Below, in pieces: positions 28,654 to 37,160 of a stretch of 64,000 nt of DNA (position 1 is the first letter of the stretch; each line of letters opens with the position of its first letter). The stretch lies in the NCBI RefSeq assembly GCF_000010665.1, contig NC_012796.1:2571501-2635500 (forward strand), written 5' to 3'. The position numbers and the translations under genes were made by a program. This stretch comes from Solidesulfovibrio magneticus RS-1. GTDB taxonomy: Bacteria; Desulfobacterota; Desulfovibrionia; Desulfovibrionales; Desulfovibrionaceae. The notes beneath the pieces are model-generated. The model searched no databases and was not told the DNA's origin. It saw nothing but the letters and a program-made list of their open reading frames with translations.

Positions 28654-30111
28654 ATGCAGCTGTACAATACCATGACCCGGACCAAGGAGCCGTTCGTTTC
28701 CCGCGTGCCGGGGAAGGTGGCCATGTACGTGTGCGGGATCACCGCTTACGACCTGTGCCACATCGGCCACGCCCGCTCGTCGGTGGTTTTCGACGTGCTC
28801 GTGCGCTATCTGCGCCATATCGGCTTTGACGTGACGTTCGTGCGCAACTTCACCGACGTTGACGACAAGATCATCAAGAAGGCCAACGCCGAGGGGACGA
28901 CCTCCCAGGAAATCGCCGAGCGGTATATCGCGACCTTCTATGAAGACATGGACAAGCTCGGAATACTGCGCCCCAACGCCGAGCCCAAGGCCACGGAATA
29001 CATCGGCGAAATGGCTTCCCTGGCCCAGCGGCTTATCGACAGCGGCCACGCCTACCGCACGCCGTCGGGCGACGTGTATTTCCGGGTGCGTTCCTTTGCC
29101 GGCTACGGCAAGCTTTCCGGCCGCGACGTGGAAGACATGCGTTCCGGCGCGCGGGTGGCCCCGGGCGAGGAAAAGGAAGATCCGCTGGATTTTGCCCTGT
29201 GGAAGGCCTCCAAGCCCGGCGAGCCGGTCTGGGAAAGCCCCTTTGGCCCGGGACGTCCCGGCTGGCACCTGGAGTGCTCGGCCATGAGCGAAAAGCTTCT
29301 TGGGATGCCCATCGACATCCACGGCGGCGGCCAGGATCTCATTTTCCCCCACCACGAAAACGAGATCGCCCAGAGCGAGGCGGCCATCGGCGGGGAATTT
29401 TGCCGTTACTGGGTCCATAACGGCTTCGTGCGCATCAACACCGAGAAGATGTCCAAGTCCCTTGGCAACTTCATCACCATTCGCGACATCTACGCCCGCT
29501 ACCTGCCCGAAGTGCTGCGGTTTTTCCTTCTCTCCTCGCAGTATAGAAGCCCGCTCGACTATTCCGACCAGGGCCTGGACGAGGCAGAAAAAGGCATCAA
29601 GCGCATCTACGCCGCCAAGGTGCAAATGGAGCAGGCGCTTGGCCGCGCCAAGTGGAGCGAGACCAAGCTGCCGGCCGACGTGACGGAAGAGCTGTCGCGC
29701 CACGAGGAAGGCTTCACCGCCGCCATGGACGACGACCTCAACACCGCCCAGGCCATGGGCCACGTGTTCGGCCTGGTGCGCCTGGCCGGCCGGCTCATGG
29801 AAGACAAGACCCTGGCCAAGAGCCGCGAGACGGCCGAGGTCCTGGGCCGCATCCTGGCCGATTTCGGCGTCTGGGCCGAGGTGCTTGGCGTGTTCGGCAC
29901 GGACGCGACGGCCTTCCTGGCCGATCTCAAGGCCTGTCGCCTCACGCGCCTGGGCATCGACGCCGCCCGGGTGGATGGTCTGGTGGCCGAGCGCCAGGAC
30001 GCCCGCAAGGCCAAGGACTTCGCCCGCTCCGACGCCATCCGCGACGAGCTGGCCAGCCTTGGCGTCACGGTCATGGACACGCCGACCGGCCCGCAATGGG
30101 ACATCGCCTAG
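28654..30111 (+). CDS. cysS: Cysteinyl-tRNA synthetase
   Basis: This class I aminoacyl-tRNA synthetase of 485 residues charges tRNA-Cys. The HIGH motif is in CGITAYDLCHIGHARS, the zinc-binding His/Cys set lies around GWHLECSAMS and FPHHENEIAQSEA, and KMSKS appears in EKMSKSLGNFITI. The C-terminal anticodon-binding domain includes AARVDGLVAERQDARKAKDF. The start is ATG at 28654 with GGGAGGCGAGG in front; the in-frame ATG at 28612 has none. It is separated from ispDF by two hairpin elements, and a metal hydrolase gene follows after eight bases. Confidence 0.97.
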   Translation: MQLYNTMTRTKEPFVSRVPGKVAMYVCGITAYDLCHIGHARSSVVFDVLVRYLRHIGFDVTFVRNFTDVDDKIIKKANAEGTTSQEIAERYIATFYEDMDKLGILRPNAEPKATEYIGEMASLAQRLIDSGHAYRTPSGDVYFRVRSFAGYGKLSGRDVEDMRSGARVAPGEEKEDPLDFALWKASKPGEPVWESPFGPGRPGWHLECSAMSEKLLGMPIDIHGGGQDLIFPHHENEIAQSEAAIGGEFCRYWVHNGFVRINTEKMSKSLGNFITIRDIYARYLPEVLRFFLLSSQYRSPLDYSDQGLDEAEKGIKRIYAAKVQMEQALGRAKWSETKLPADVTEELSRHEEGFTAAMDDDLNTAQAMGHVFGLVRLAGRLMEDKTLAKSRETAEVLGRILADFGVWAEVLGVFGTDATAFLADLKACRLTRLGIDAARVDGLVAERQDARKAKDFARSDAIRDELASLGVTVMDTPTGPQWDIA

Positions 30112-30119
30112 CCAAAGAC

Positions 30120-30833
30120 ATGCCGCGCATCGTCTACATCCACCACAATTGCTTCGTGCTGGAGGCGGGGGAACGAACGCTGCTGTTCGACTACCCCGCC
30201 CCGGCCTATCTGCCCGAGGCGGCGGCCCGGATCTGCGCATCGCATCTGGCCGGGCGGCAGCTGACTGTCTTTGCCTCCCACAGCCATGACGACCACTTCG
30301 ATCCGGAGATCGTCGCCGCGACCAGCGGCGCGGCCGCCCGGCAGTTCGTGGTGTCCGACGATGTGGCCGACCTCTACGGCGACGCCCTGCCGCCGGGCCG
30401 TATCACCATGGAACCCGAGGATCGGGTGGACCTAGACGGCCTGACCGTGACCGCCCTGGAAAGCAACGATATGGGGCTGGCCTATCTGCTCGAAATGGAC
30501 GGGCTGACGGTCTATTACGGCGGCGACATGGCCCTGTGGGACTGGCCGGGCAACTCGCCCGCCGCCAACCGGGCCGTGGGCATGACCTGGCGGCGGCAAC
30601 TGGGTCGCCTTGAAGGCAAGCGCCTGGACGTGGCCTATTCCAATACCGACCCAAGGCTGCCGGAAAGCCTGTGCGGCGCGCCGGAACTGCTTGACCGGGT
30701 GCGCCCCCGAGTTTTTGTCCCCATGCACCTCGGCGGCCATGTCCACTACCTGGACACCTTCGCCCCCCGCCTGACGCGCCCCGGCACGACGCTTTTCCGC
30801 TACGCCAAGACCGGCGATATTTTAGATATTTGA
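30120..30833 (+). CDS. Metallo-beta-lactamase-fold metal-dependent hydrolase (UlaG-like)
   Basis: The protein has 237 residues. The N-terminal IHHNCFVLEAGERTLLFDYP and the metal motif SHSHDDHFDPEIV correspond to the HxHxDH site of the fold. Later ligands are in VYYGGDMALWDW (Asp) and VPMHLGGH (His). It resembles UlaG/YtkL-like hydrolases with a short linear fold. The substrate is unknown. It starts eight bases after cysS ends and is probably co-transcribed. It ends at a GC-rich repeat. Confidence 0.88.
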   Translation: MPRIVYIHHNCFVLEAGERTLLFDYPAPAYLPEAAARICASHLAGRQLTVFASHSHDDHFDPEIVAATSGAAARQFVVSDDVADLYGDALPPGRITMEPEDRVDLDGLTVTALESNDMGLAYLLEMDGLTVYYGGDMALWDWPGNSPAANRAVGMTWRRQLGRLEGKRLDVAYSNTDPRLPESLCGAPELLDRVRPRVFVPMHLGGHVHYLDTFAPRLTRPGTTLFRYAKTGDILDI

Positions 30834-30870
30834 GGCGAATTTAAAGCTGGATGTGAAGAAGAAGAGCCTC

Positions 30871-30904
30871 CGGCGGCCGGGGGCCTGAGGCCCCCGGACC
30901 CCCA
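30871..30904. repeat. GC-rich palindromic intergenic element, copy 3
   Basis: CCGGGGGCC (30877-30885), TGA, GGCCCCCGG (30889-30897), then ACCCCC. The core is slightly diverged from copies 1 and 4. It lies between convergent genes and may terminate both. Confidence 0.7.
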
Positions 30905-30960
30905 AATGGGATGTCGAGGGCCGGGGGGCAGATTCCCGGCCTCCGCCGCCTCGTCCTAGC

Positions 30961-31725
30961 CTACCGACAGTCAAGCTCCAGGCCCACGGGGCAGTGGTCG
31001 GACCCCATCACGGCCGCGTCGATCCAGGCCCGCTTGACCTTGGGCCGCAGTTCCTCGGACACGAAGAAATAGTCGATGCGCCAGCCCACGTTGCGGTCCC
31101 GGGCCTTGAACCGGTAGTCCCACCAGGAATAGTGCCCGCCTTCGGTCGTGAACAGCCGGAAGGTGTCGACGTAGCCGGCGGCGACGAAGCGGTCGAGCCA
31201 GGCGCGTTCCTCGGGCAGAAAGCCGGAGGTCTTTTCGTTGGCCTTGGCGTTTTTGAGGTCCAGGGCGGTGTGGGCGGTGTTGAAATCGCCGCAGACCACG
31301 ATGGGCTTGTGCTTGCGGAGTTCTTCGGCATGGGCCAGGAAGGCGTCGTAGTAACCGAGTTTGTAGGCCAGCCGCTCCGGCCCCCGGCCGCCATTGGGGA
31401 AATAGATGTTGAAGAAATGGAATTCCTCGTATTCGAGGTGGAGTAGCCGCCCTTCACCGGCAAAAGCGGGATCGGGCAGTTCCATGGCGATGGACAACGG
31501 CTCGGCCCGGTAGAAGCAGCCGACCCCGGAATAGCCTTTTTTCACCGTGGAACTGCACCAGACGGTCTTGTACTGGTCGGTGTGGCCGAAATCCGCTTCA
31601 TGGCCGGTCTGGATTTTGGACTCCTGGATGCCGACCACGTCCGCACCGCTGCCGGCCAGCCAGTCCCAAAAGCCCTTCTGCACCACGGCCCGCAGGCCAT
31701 TGACGTTCCAACTCACCAGTATCAT
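30961..31725 (-). CDS. xthA: Exodeoxyribonuclease III / AP endonuclease
   Basis: This 254-residue DNA repair enzyme of the exonuclease-endonuclease-phosphatase fold cuts at abasic sites and trims 3' blocked ends. Signature parts are LVSWNVNGLRA (Asn), VVGIQESKIQ (metal Glu), SGVGCFYR, FNIYFPNGGRG, CGDFNTAH (Asp and Asn), and MGSDHCPVGLEL (catalytic Asp-His). Length and motif order match the ExoA/XthA group. It stands alone between a repeat element and the HD-GYP gene, 65 bp apart. Confidence 0.96.
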   Translation of the reverse strand: MILVSWNVNGLRAVVQKGFWDWLAGSGADVVGIQESKIQTGHEADFGHTDQYKTVWCSSTVKKGYSGVGCFYRAEPLSIAMELPDPAFAGEGRLLHLEYEEFHFFNIYFPNGGRGPERLAYKLGYYDAFLAHAEELRKHKPIVVCGDFNTAHTALDLKNAKANEKTSGFLPEERAWLDRFVAAGYVDTFRLFTTEGGHYSWWDYRFKARDRNVGWRIDYFFVSEELRPKVKRAWIDAAVMGSDHCPVGLELDCR

Positions 31726-31790
31726 ACGAATCCTTTAGTCGTCTCCGCCGACTAGTCCCCTGGACAACGCCATGGGGCCAGCCTGTGGCA

Positions 31791-33545
31791 TCAAGCGGGT
31801 TCCTCGGCCAAGTCTTCACGAGGGGCGGCCGCTTCTCCGTCGAGCATGGTTAGAAACGCCTCGGCACAGATCGGGCAAAACTGCCGGCCAGCCTCCTCGC
31901 GGATGATGTCCAGCGCCTGGGATAACGGCATCCCCTTGCGGTAGGGCCGGTCGGTGGTCATGGCGTCAAAGGCGTCGGCAATGGCGATGATGCGCGCTCC
32001 CAGCGGAATATCCTCGCCGCTGATGGCCGTGGGATAGCCCCTGCCGTCCCAGCGTTCGTGATGGAGCAGGATCAGGGGCAGCACCGGGGCCAGGGAGGCG
32101 ATGGGCCGCAGGATCTCGGCCCCGATGACGGCGTGCTCCTGGATGATGGCGTATTCCTCGGGAGTCAGCCGGCCGGGCTTGAGGAGCACGGCGTCGCGTA
32201 CGCCGATCTTGCCGATGTCGTGGAGATTGGAGCCGATTTCCAGGTTACGCAACTCGCGTTCGCCAAGGCCCATGGCCCGGCCCAGGCGCATGGCCATGCG
32301 CGACACCCGGGCGGTGTGGCCCTTGGTGTATTCGTCCCGGGCTTCCAGGGCAGTAATGAGCGCTGACATGCTGGACAGGACGTGCTCGTGCTCTTTTTTC
32401 AGGTGGCGGTAGCTTTCGCCAAGGAGCTGCTCCACCACCAGATGCATCTTTTCCACGTCAAAGGGTTTGACGAAATAGCGTGACACGCCAAGCCGCTCGC
32501 CACGTTTGATGTCGCTGGCATGGCCCCGGGCGCTCATGATGACGACCAGGGTGTTGCGCAGCTCAGGCTGCTTGCGGATGTGTTCGCACAACTCGTAGCC
32601 GTCCATCTCGGGCATTTCGATGTCGGTGACCACCACGTCGGGCTGCTCGGCCAGGGCGAGTTCCAGGGCCTTGGCCCCGTTTTCGGCGGTCAGGACGCAG
32701 TGGCCGTTTTTCACGAAATTGTGGCGCAGCATTTCCCGGATGAGCTTGCTGTCGTCCACGACCAGAATTTTATTGTGGCGCTTACGTTCGGCGATGTCGA
32801 GGTGTTCCGAGACTTTTTTGGAAAGCATCTCGGCGGTGAACGACTTGAGCAGATAATCATCAGCCCCGTAGTTGAAGGCCGTGTCCATGTCCAGGGCATT
32901 GTCGCTGCTGGAAAGCATGATGACCGGGAGGTACGGTCCGGCGTTGTCTTCCTTGAGCTTGCGGCACAGCTCCAGGCCGGACATGCCGGGCAAGAGCACG
33001 CTGGTCAGCACCAGCTCGAAGGCGTGGCGGCGGCACAACGCCAAGGCGTCCTCGGCGTTTCGGGCCGAAACCACCCGAAAGCCGCTGCTGGCCAGGGCGG
33101 CGCGCACCACATGGAGCAGGGTGCGGCCGGCGTCGACAAACAGGATTTCGCGCGGCCCGGCAACGGGTTGGCGGGCCTGGGAGGCGGCCTTGAGTTCGGC
33201 CAGCACGCCGGCCAGGGTCAGGCGATTGACCGGCATCACCTCTGGGCCAAGGATCTGGCAGGCTTGGTGTTCCTGATGCTGCCCTTCCTCGAAGGGACGC
33301 AGGCACAGGATGGGCAGCTCCCGACCCGCTTTCCGGCCCGCCTCGCGGATGGTCCCGAGCAGGTCGCGGCAGTCGCAGCCGGCATAGGAATCCTGCACCA
33401 GCACGGCATTCGCCGGCGGGTCGAGAGCGGCCAGTTCCTGGGCGGCGTCCGGACTCAAAAAACGGTAATCGACTCCGGCCGTCAGGTAGATCTTGCTCAG
33501 GAAGGCCCGGTAGAACAGGATGTCGATGATATTGACGATCAGCAT
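31791..33545 (-). CDS. HD-GYP c-di-GMP phosphodiesterase with two receiver domains, the first degenerate
   Basis: The protein has 584 residues. Residues 1-140 look like a worn receiver fold. A second domain (about 143-260) keeps the receiver shape but has LVLTSVLLPGMSG where LVLxDxxLPG is expected, so the phosphoacceptor Asp is missing. The third (about 263-385) is intact: KILVVDDSKLIREML and VVVTDIEMPEMDGYEL. The C-terminal HD-GYP domain (about 400-570) has LHDIGKIG and HHERWDGRGYP, the active-site and GYP signatures for c-di-GMP breakdown. The ATG at 33545 has GGAG in front. It is a soluble regulator; a kinase partner is not adjacent. Confidence 0.92.
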   Translation of the reverse strand: MLIVNIIDILFYRAFLSKIYLTAGVDYRFLSPDAAQELAALDPPANAVLVQDSYAGCDCRDLLGTIREAGRKAGRELPILCLRPFEEGQHQEHQACQILGPEVMPVNRLTLAGVLAELKAASQARQPVAGPREILFVDAGRTLLHVVRAALASSGFRVVSARNAEDALALCRRHAFELVLTSVLLPGMSGLELCRKLKEDNAGPYLPVIMLSSSDNALDMDTAFNYGADDYLLKSFTAEMLSKKVSEHLDIAERKRHNKILVVDDSKLIREMLRHNFVKNGHCVLTAENGAKALELALAEQPDVVVTDIEMPEMDGYELCEHIRKQPELRNTLVVIMSARGHASDIKRGERLGVSRYFVKPFDVEKMHLVVEQLLGESYRHLKKEHEHVLSSMSALITALEARDEYTKGHTARVSRMAMRLGRAMGLGERELRNLEIGSNLHDIGKIGVRDAVLLKPGRLTPEEYAIIQEHAVIGAEILRPIASLAPVLPLILLHHERWDGRGYPTAISGEDIPLGARIIAIADAFDAMTTDRPYRKGMPLSQALDIIREEAGRQFCPICAEAFLTMLDGEAAAPREDLAEEPA

Positions 33546-33650
33546 CGAAGCTCCGGGCGGTTCCAGATGGCGGCGCTTGCCGGTCCTCGCGTGGCCGGAC
33601 AGGACCGGTTGTCGTAGTCGTCGGGGCTGGCCAGGGGCCATGCCTAACGG

Positions 33651-34319
33651 TCAAACCTGACACAATCGAGCGGTCAACCCCTGGGCGTTGCGTTCGATAC
33701 GGGCATATCCCCCGCCGGCCAGAGCGCCGGGGTTGATGACCACAGTACGTCCGATGGCATCGACAGCGACGGACTCGTGGATGTGACCGGTAAGGCACAC
33801 GGCCGGCTGGGTGCGTTCGATAAACTCCCGCACAGCCCGGCTGCCGACATGGACTCCGCCCCCGACCTGGTCCGTGGCCGTACCGTAGGGTGGCGTGTGG
33901 CAGACGAGGACGAGGTCGGGGCAATGGGCCACGGTCTGCCAGGCGGCTTCGAGCCAGGCGGCGATACGGTCCTCGCCGGCTTCGCTGGGGGTGCCGAACG
34001 GAGTCGGCGTGGACCAGCCGCAGCCGAAAAACCCTACGCCCTGGGCCGTGACCCGGCCGGTGGCGTGGAGGTTTATCCCCTCGCCCGAAAGATAAGCGTC
34101 CACCTCGGCCAGATCCATGTTGCCGATCTGAGCCATGAGCACCGGGTTGACCTCGCGCAGGGCCGCGATGACCCGTCGGGCGGCGGAGGCCCCGCCCTTG
34201 ATGGTCAAATCGCCGCTAACGACCAGGCCGGCGGCGGCGGCCAGATTGGGAATTCGCCCGAGCATGGACACGTCGTCATGGATGTCGCCCATGCCGATCC
34301 AGAAAGCGTCTGCGCTCAC
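33651..34319 (-). CDS. Calcineurin-like metallophosphoesterase
   Basis: This 222-residue protein has the metal-binding series GMGDIHDD, VSGDLTIKGG, IGNMDLAEV, CHTPPYG and LTGHIHES of the calcineurin fold, plus VVINPGAL. It resembles the YfcE/MJ0936 and TTHA0053-like small phosphoesterases. The start GTG at 34319 is supported by GGGAGG five bases upstream; the longer frame from 34391 would overlap the divergent gene. Substrate unknown. It is divergently arranged with the folate cyclo-ligase gene over 62 bp. Confidence 0.88.
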   Translation of the reverse strand: MSADAFWIGMGDIHDDVSMLGRIPNLAAAAGLVVSGDLTIKGGASAARRVIAALREVNPVLMAQIGNMDLAEVDAYLSGEGINLHATGRVTAQGVGFFGCGWSTPTPFGTPSEAGEDRIAAWLEAAWQTVAHCPDLVLVCHTPPYGTATDQVGGGVHVGSRAVREFIERTQPAVCLTGHIHESVAVDAIGRTVVINPGALAGGGYARIERNAQGLTARLCQV

Positions 34320-34381
34320 CCTGTCCTCCCTGGTTACGCGCCCTTCCCCTGACGGGGTTCGCCTGTTACTATGAAACGGTT

Positions 34382-35005
34382 GTGAAAACATTGCAACCAG
34401 ATCAGCCGACCGATACCGGCAAAGCCCTGGCCAAGAACGCCCTGCGCCGCGACATGTCGGCCCGGCGGGCCGCCCTGACGCCGGAAGCCGTTGCCGCCGC
34501 CGGCTTGCTGGCCGCCAAGCGCGTCCTGGCCCTGCCCGCCTATGTCCAGGCCCGGGAAATCCTGGCCTACATGGCCGTGCGCAACGAACTTGACGCCGGG
34601 CTGATCGCCAGCCAGGCCCTGGCCGACGGCAAACGGCTGCTCTTGCCGCGCTGCCGCGATGGCGCGCCGGGACTGGTCGACCTGGGCTGCGTGCGTTGCC
34701 TGTCCGAGGCCGCCCCTGGGAGCTACGGCATCCCGGAGCCGCCGCGCGAGGCCTGCCTGCCTCCGGAGGCCTTCTCGCCGGACCTGATCCTGGTCCCGGG
34801 CCTGGCTTTTGACCGGCGTGGCAACAGGCTTGGTTTCGGCGGCGGCTACTACGACCGTCTGCTCGCCCTGCCCATGGCCCAAAACGCGTTCACCGTAGGC
34901 CTGGGCTACGATTTCCAGCTTATCGCCCTGCTCCCGGCCGAACCCTGGGACAAACCTGTCAACGCCGTGGTCACCGACCGGCAAACCCTCCTGACAACAC
35001 CATGA
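34382..35005 (+). CDS. 5-formyltetrahydrofolate cyclo-ligase family protein
   Basis: This 207-residue protein of the MTHFS family converts 5-formyl-THF to 5,10-methenyl-THF with ATP, salvaging folate. Typical elements are KNALRRDMSARRAALTPE at the N-terminus, the central LILVPGLAFDRRGNRLGFGG and GGYYDRLL, the substrate loop of the family. The start is GTG at 34382. The ATG of the next gene overlaps its TGA by four bases (35002-35005). Confidence 0.93.
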   Translation: MKTLQPDQPTDTGKALAKNALRRDMSARRAALTPEAVAAAGLLAAKRVLALPAYVQAREILAYMAVRNELDAGLIASQALADGKRLLLPRCRDGAPGLVDLGCVRCLSEAAPGSYGIPEPPREACLPPEAFSPDLILVPGLAFDRRGNRLGFGGGYYDRLLALPMAQNAFTVGLGYDFQLIALLPAEPWDKPVNAVVTDRQTLLTTP

Positions 35006-35712
35006 ATTACATCCCCTTCGCCTTCCCGGATATCCCCAACGTGGCCTGCGCCTTTGGCACGGGGCCACGCACCATGGCCTTTACCGGCGCGGCCGATCCC
35101 GGGGACGTCATCGCCGTCCGGCAAAGCCTCAAGGCATCCTTGGGCTTCGCCGCCTGGCACAGCCTGCGGCAGGTGCATGGCGTGGACATGATTTTCGAAC
35201 CGGAATTCGAAACCCTGGACCGTCCGAGCATCGAGGCCGGCGACGGCATGACCGAAACCCGGCCCGGCCACGCCCTGGCCATCAAGACCGCCGATTGCCA
35301 GCCGGTGCTCATCGCCCATGCCTCGGGGCGCTACGTCATGGCCTTGCACGTGGGCTGGCGGGGCAATGTCCAGGATTTTTGCGCCCGGGCGGTGCGCTCG
35401 TTTTGCGTGCGCTACGGCCTGTCGCCGGCCGAGTTGTCGGCCGTGCGGGGGCCGAGCCTGGGGCCAGGCGTCTCGGAATTCACGGCTTTTGCGGGCGAAT
35501 TCGGCGAGGCCTTCCGGCCCTGGTACGACTACCGCACCCGCCGGGTCGATCTGTGGCGGCTCACCCGCGACCAGCTGGTCAAGGCTGGCCTGGACAGTGA
35601 GCGCATCTTTTCCCTGGACCTGTGCACCCTGTCCCTGCCGCTGTTCTTTTCCTACCGCCGCGACAAATCGACCGGCCGCCAAGCCAGCCTCATCTGGATC
35701 AAGGAAGATTGA
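35002..35712 (+). CDS. pgeF: PgeF/YfiH (multicopper-oxidase-like) family, peptidoglycan editing factor
   Basis: This 236-residue member of the Cu-oxidase_4/DUF152 family removes wrongly incorporated residues from peptidoglycan stems in E. coli YfiH, and homologues act as purine nucleoside enzymes. The zinc-binding trio is seen at LRQVHGVDMIF (His), KTADCQPVLIA (Cys) and ALHVGWRGN (His). The C-terminal FFSYRRDKSTGRQASLIW is diagnostic. The ATG overlaps the stop of the cyclo-ligase gene, so the two are coupled. A GC-rich repeat follows 40 bp downstream. Confidence 0.92.
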   Translation: MNYIPFAFPDIPNVACAFGTGPRTMAFTGAADPGDVIAVRQSLKASLGFAAWHSLRQVHGVDMIFEPEFETLDRPSIEAGDGMTETRPGHALAIKTADCQPVLIAHASGRYVMALHVGWRGNVQDFCARAVRSFCVRYGLSPAELSAVRGPSLGPGVSEFTAFAGEFGEAFRPWYDYRTRRVDLWRLTRDQLVKAGLDSERIFSLDLCTLSLPLFFSYRRDKSTGRQASLIWIKED

Positions 35713-35750
35713 CAACCAGCCGACGCCGCGCTGGCCTCGCCTTCCCGTCA

Positions 35751-35777
35751 AGGGGTCCGGGGGGATCATCCCCCCGG
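35751..35777. repeat. GC-rich palindromic intergenic element, copy 4
   Basis: Exact reverse complement of 1031-1057: CCGGGGGGAT (35757-35766), C, ATCCCCCCGG (35768-35777), here in the opposite orientation. It lies between convergent genes. Confidence 0.8.
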
Positions 35778-35807
35778 CCGCCGGAGGCGATTCCCTTCCC
35801 TTCTCGA

Positions 35808-37160
35808 CTACAATCGATAGCCGTCTTGGAGAAAAAGCTCCAGGCAGGCGTCGACCACGTCGGCGTCGTACCGGCTGCCGCGACCAGAACGCAGCTCGTC
35901 CAGGGCGACTTCCCGGGCCAGGGCAGCCCGGTAGGGGCGATGGGAGTTCATGGCTTCCACGACGTCGGCCACGGCCAAAAGCCGGGAACCGAGCAGGGTG
36001 TCCCGGCCGGAAAGGCCCTTGGGATAGCCCGAGCCGTCCAGACGTTCGTGGTGCTCCAGCACCATGCGGGCCACGGGCCAGGGGAAGGGAATGTCCTTGA
36101 GGATTTCGTGGCCCACGGCGCTGTGGTCGCGCACGATGCCCATCTCCATGGCGTTTAGGGCCTCGGGCTTGGCCAGGATCTCGGAGGGCACGTGGATCTT
36201 GCCGATGTCGTGGACCAGCCCGGCCACGCGAATCCCCTCGCGTTCGTCCTCGCCAAGCCCCAGCCGGGCGGCCAGGGCCACGGCCAAGGCGGCCACGCGC
36301 TGCTGATGGCCGGCGGTGAAGGGGTCGCGCTTTTCCGAGGTGACGGTGAGCGCGTTAACGGTCTCGGCCAGGGTCAGGCGCAGATTGTCCACGGAATCGC
36401 GCAATGCCCGCTCCACCTCGCGGCGATGGGTCATGTCGCGGAAAACCAGCACCGAGCCGATGGACTGGCCCCGGCCGTCGAGGATGGGCGACACAGTCTG
36501 CTCCACGGGCACGTCGCGGCCGTCGGTCCTGTGGAGGGTGGCGGCTTCCCGCCCGTTTGGGCCGTCGGCCTCGTCCATGGTGGCCTGGTAGACTTCGGCC
36601 AGGGGGCGGCCGGCCAGCTCGGCCGCCCCCACGCCCAGAAGCGTCTCGGCGGCCGGATTGGCAAAAACCACCCGCCCAGTTTCGTCTGTGGTGAGCAGGC
36701 CCTCGCCCAGACAGCGCAGGGTCACGGCGGTGAGACGCTCGGAGCGGGCCAGGCGCTTTTCCATACGCGACTTGTACAGGGCGATCTCTAGGGCGCTTTG
36801 CAGCTCCCGTTCCTCGAAGGGCTTGATGAGATAGCCGTAGGGACCGGCCGCGCCGGCCCGACGCAGGGTGGCCCGGTCGGAGTGAGCGGTCAAAAAGACC
36901 ACGGGAACGCCGTAGCGGTCGCGGATGGCGGCGGCGGCGTCGATGCCGTCCATTTGCCCGGCCAGCATGATGTCCATGAGCACCAGATCCGGGGCCAGTT
37001 CGCCGGCCAGGCGCACGGCCTCCTCGCCGGTATCGGCCTGTCCGGCCACGACGTAGCCGAGGCGGCGCAGCCGATGGCAGACGTCGATGGCCACCACGGC
37101 CTCGTCCTCGATGACGAGCACCCGGGCCGGCACGGCGTTTTCGCTAGCCAGATCATGCAT
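35808..37160 (-). CDS. Response regulator with PAS and HD-GYP domains
   Basis: The 450-residue regulator has a receiver (about 10-125; VLVIEDEAVVAIDV and LVLMDIMLAGQMDG with intact Asp), a PAS domain (about 140-260; GLLTTDETGRVVFANPAAETL) and a HD-GYP domain (about 275-435; LVHDIGKIHVPSEIL and HHERLDGSGYPKGL). It would degrade c-di-GMP on phosphorylation. Its start overlaps the stop of the upstream TIGR01777 epimerase gene by eight bases (37153-37160). It is the second HD-GYP protein within 6 kb, but unlike the first it has one receiver only. Confidence 0.92.
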   Translation of the reverse strand: MHDLASENAVPARVLVIEDEAVVAIDVCHRLRRLGYVVAGQADTGEEAVRLAGELAPDLVLMDIMLAGQMDGIDAAAAIRDRYGVPVVFLTAHSDRATLRRAGAAGPYGYLIKPFEERELQSALEIALYKSRMEKRLARSERLTAVTLRCLGEGLLTTDETGRVVFANPAAETLLGVGAAELAGRPLAEVYQATMDEADGPNGREAATLHRTDGRDVPVEQTVSPILDGRGQSIGSVLVFRDMTHRREVERALRDSVDNLRLTLAETVNALTVTSEKRDPFTAGHQQRVAALAVALAARLGLGEDEREGIRVAGLVHDIGKIHVPSEILAKPEALNAMEMGIVRDHSAVGHEILKDIPFPWPVARMVLEHHERLDGSGYPKGLSGRDTLLGSRLLAVADVVEAMNSHRPYRAALAREVALDELRSGRGSRYDADVVDACLELFLQDGYRL

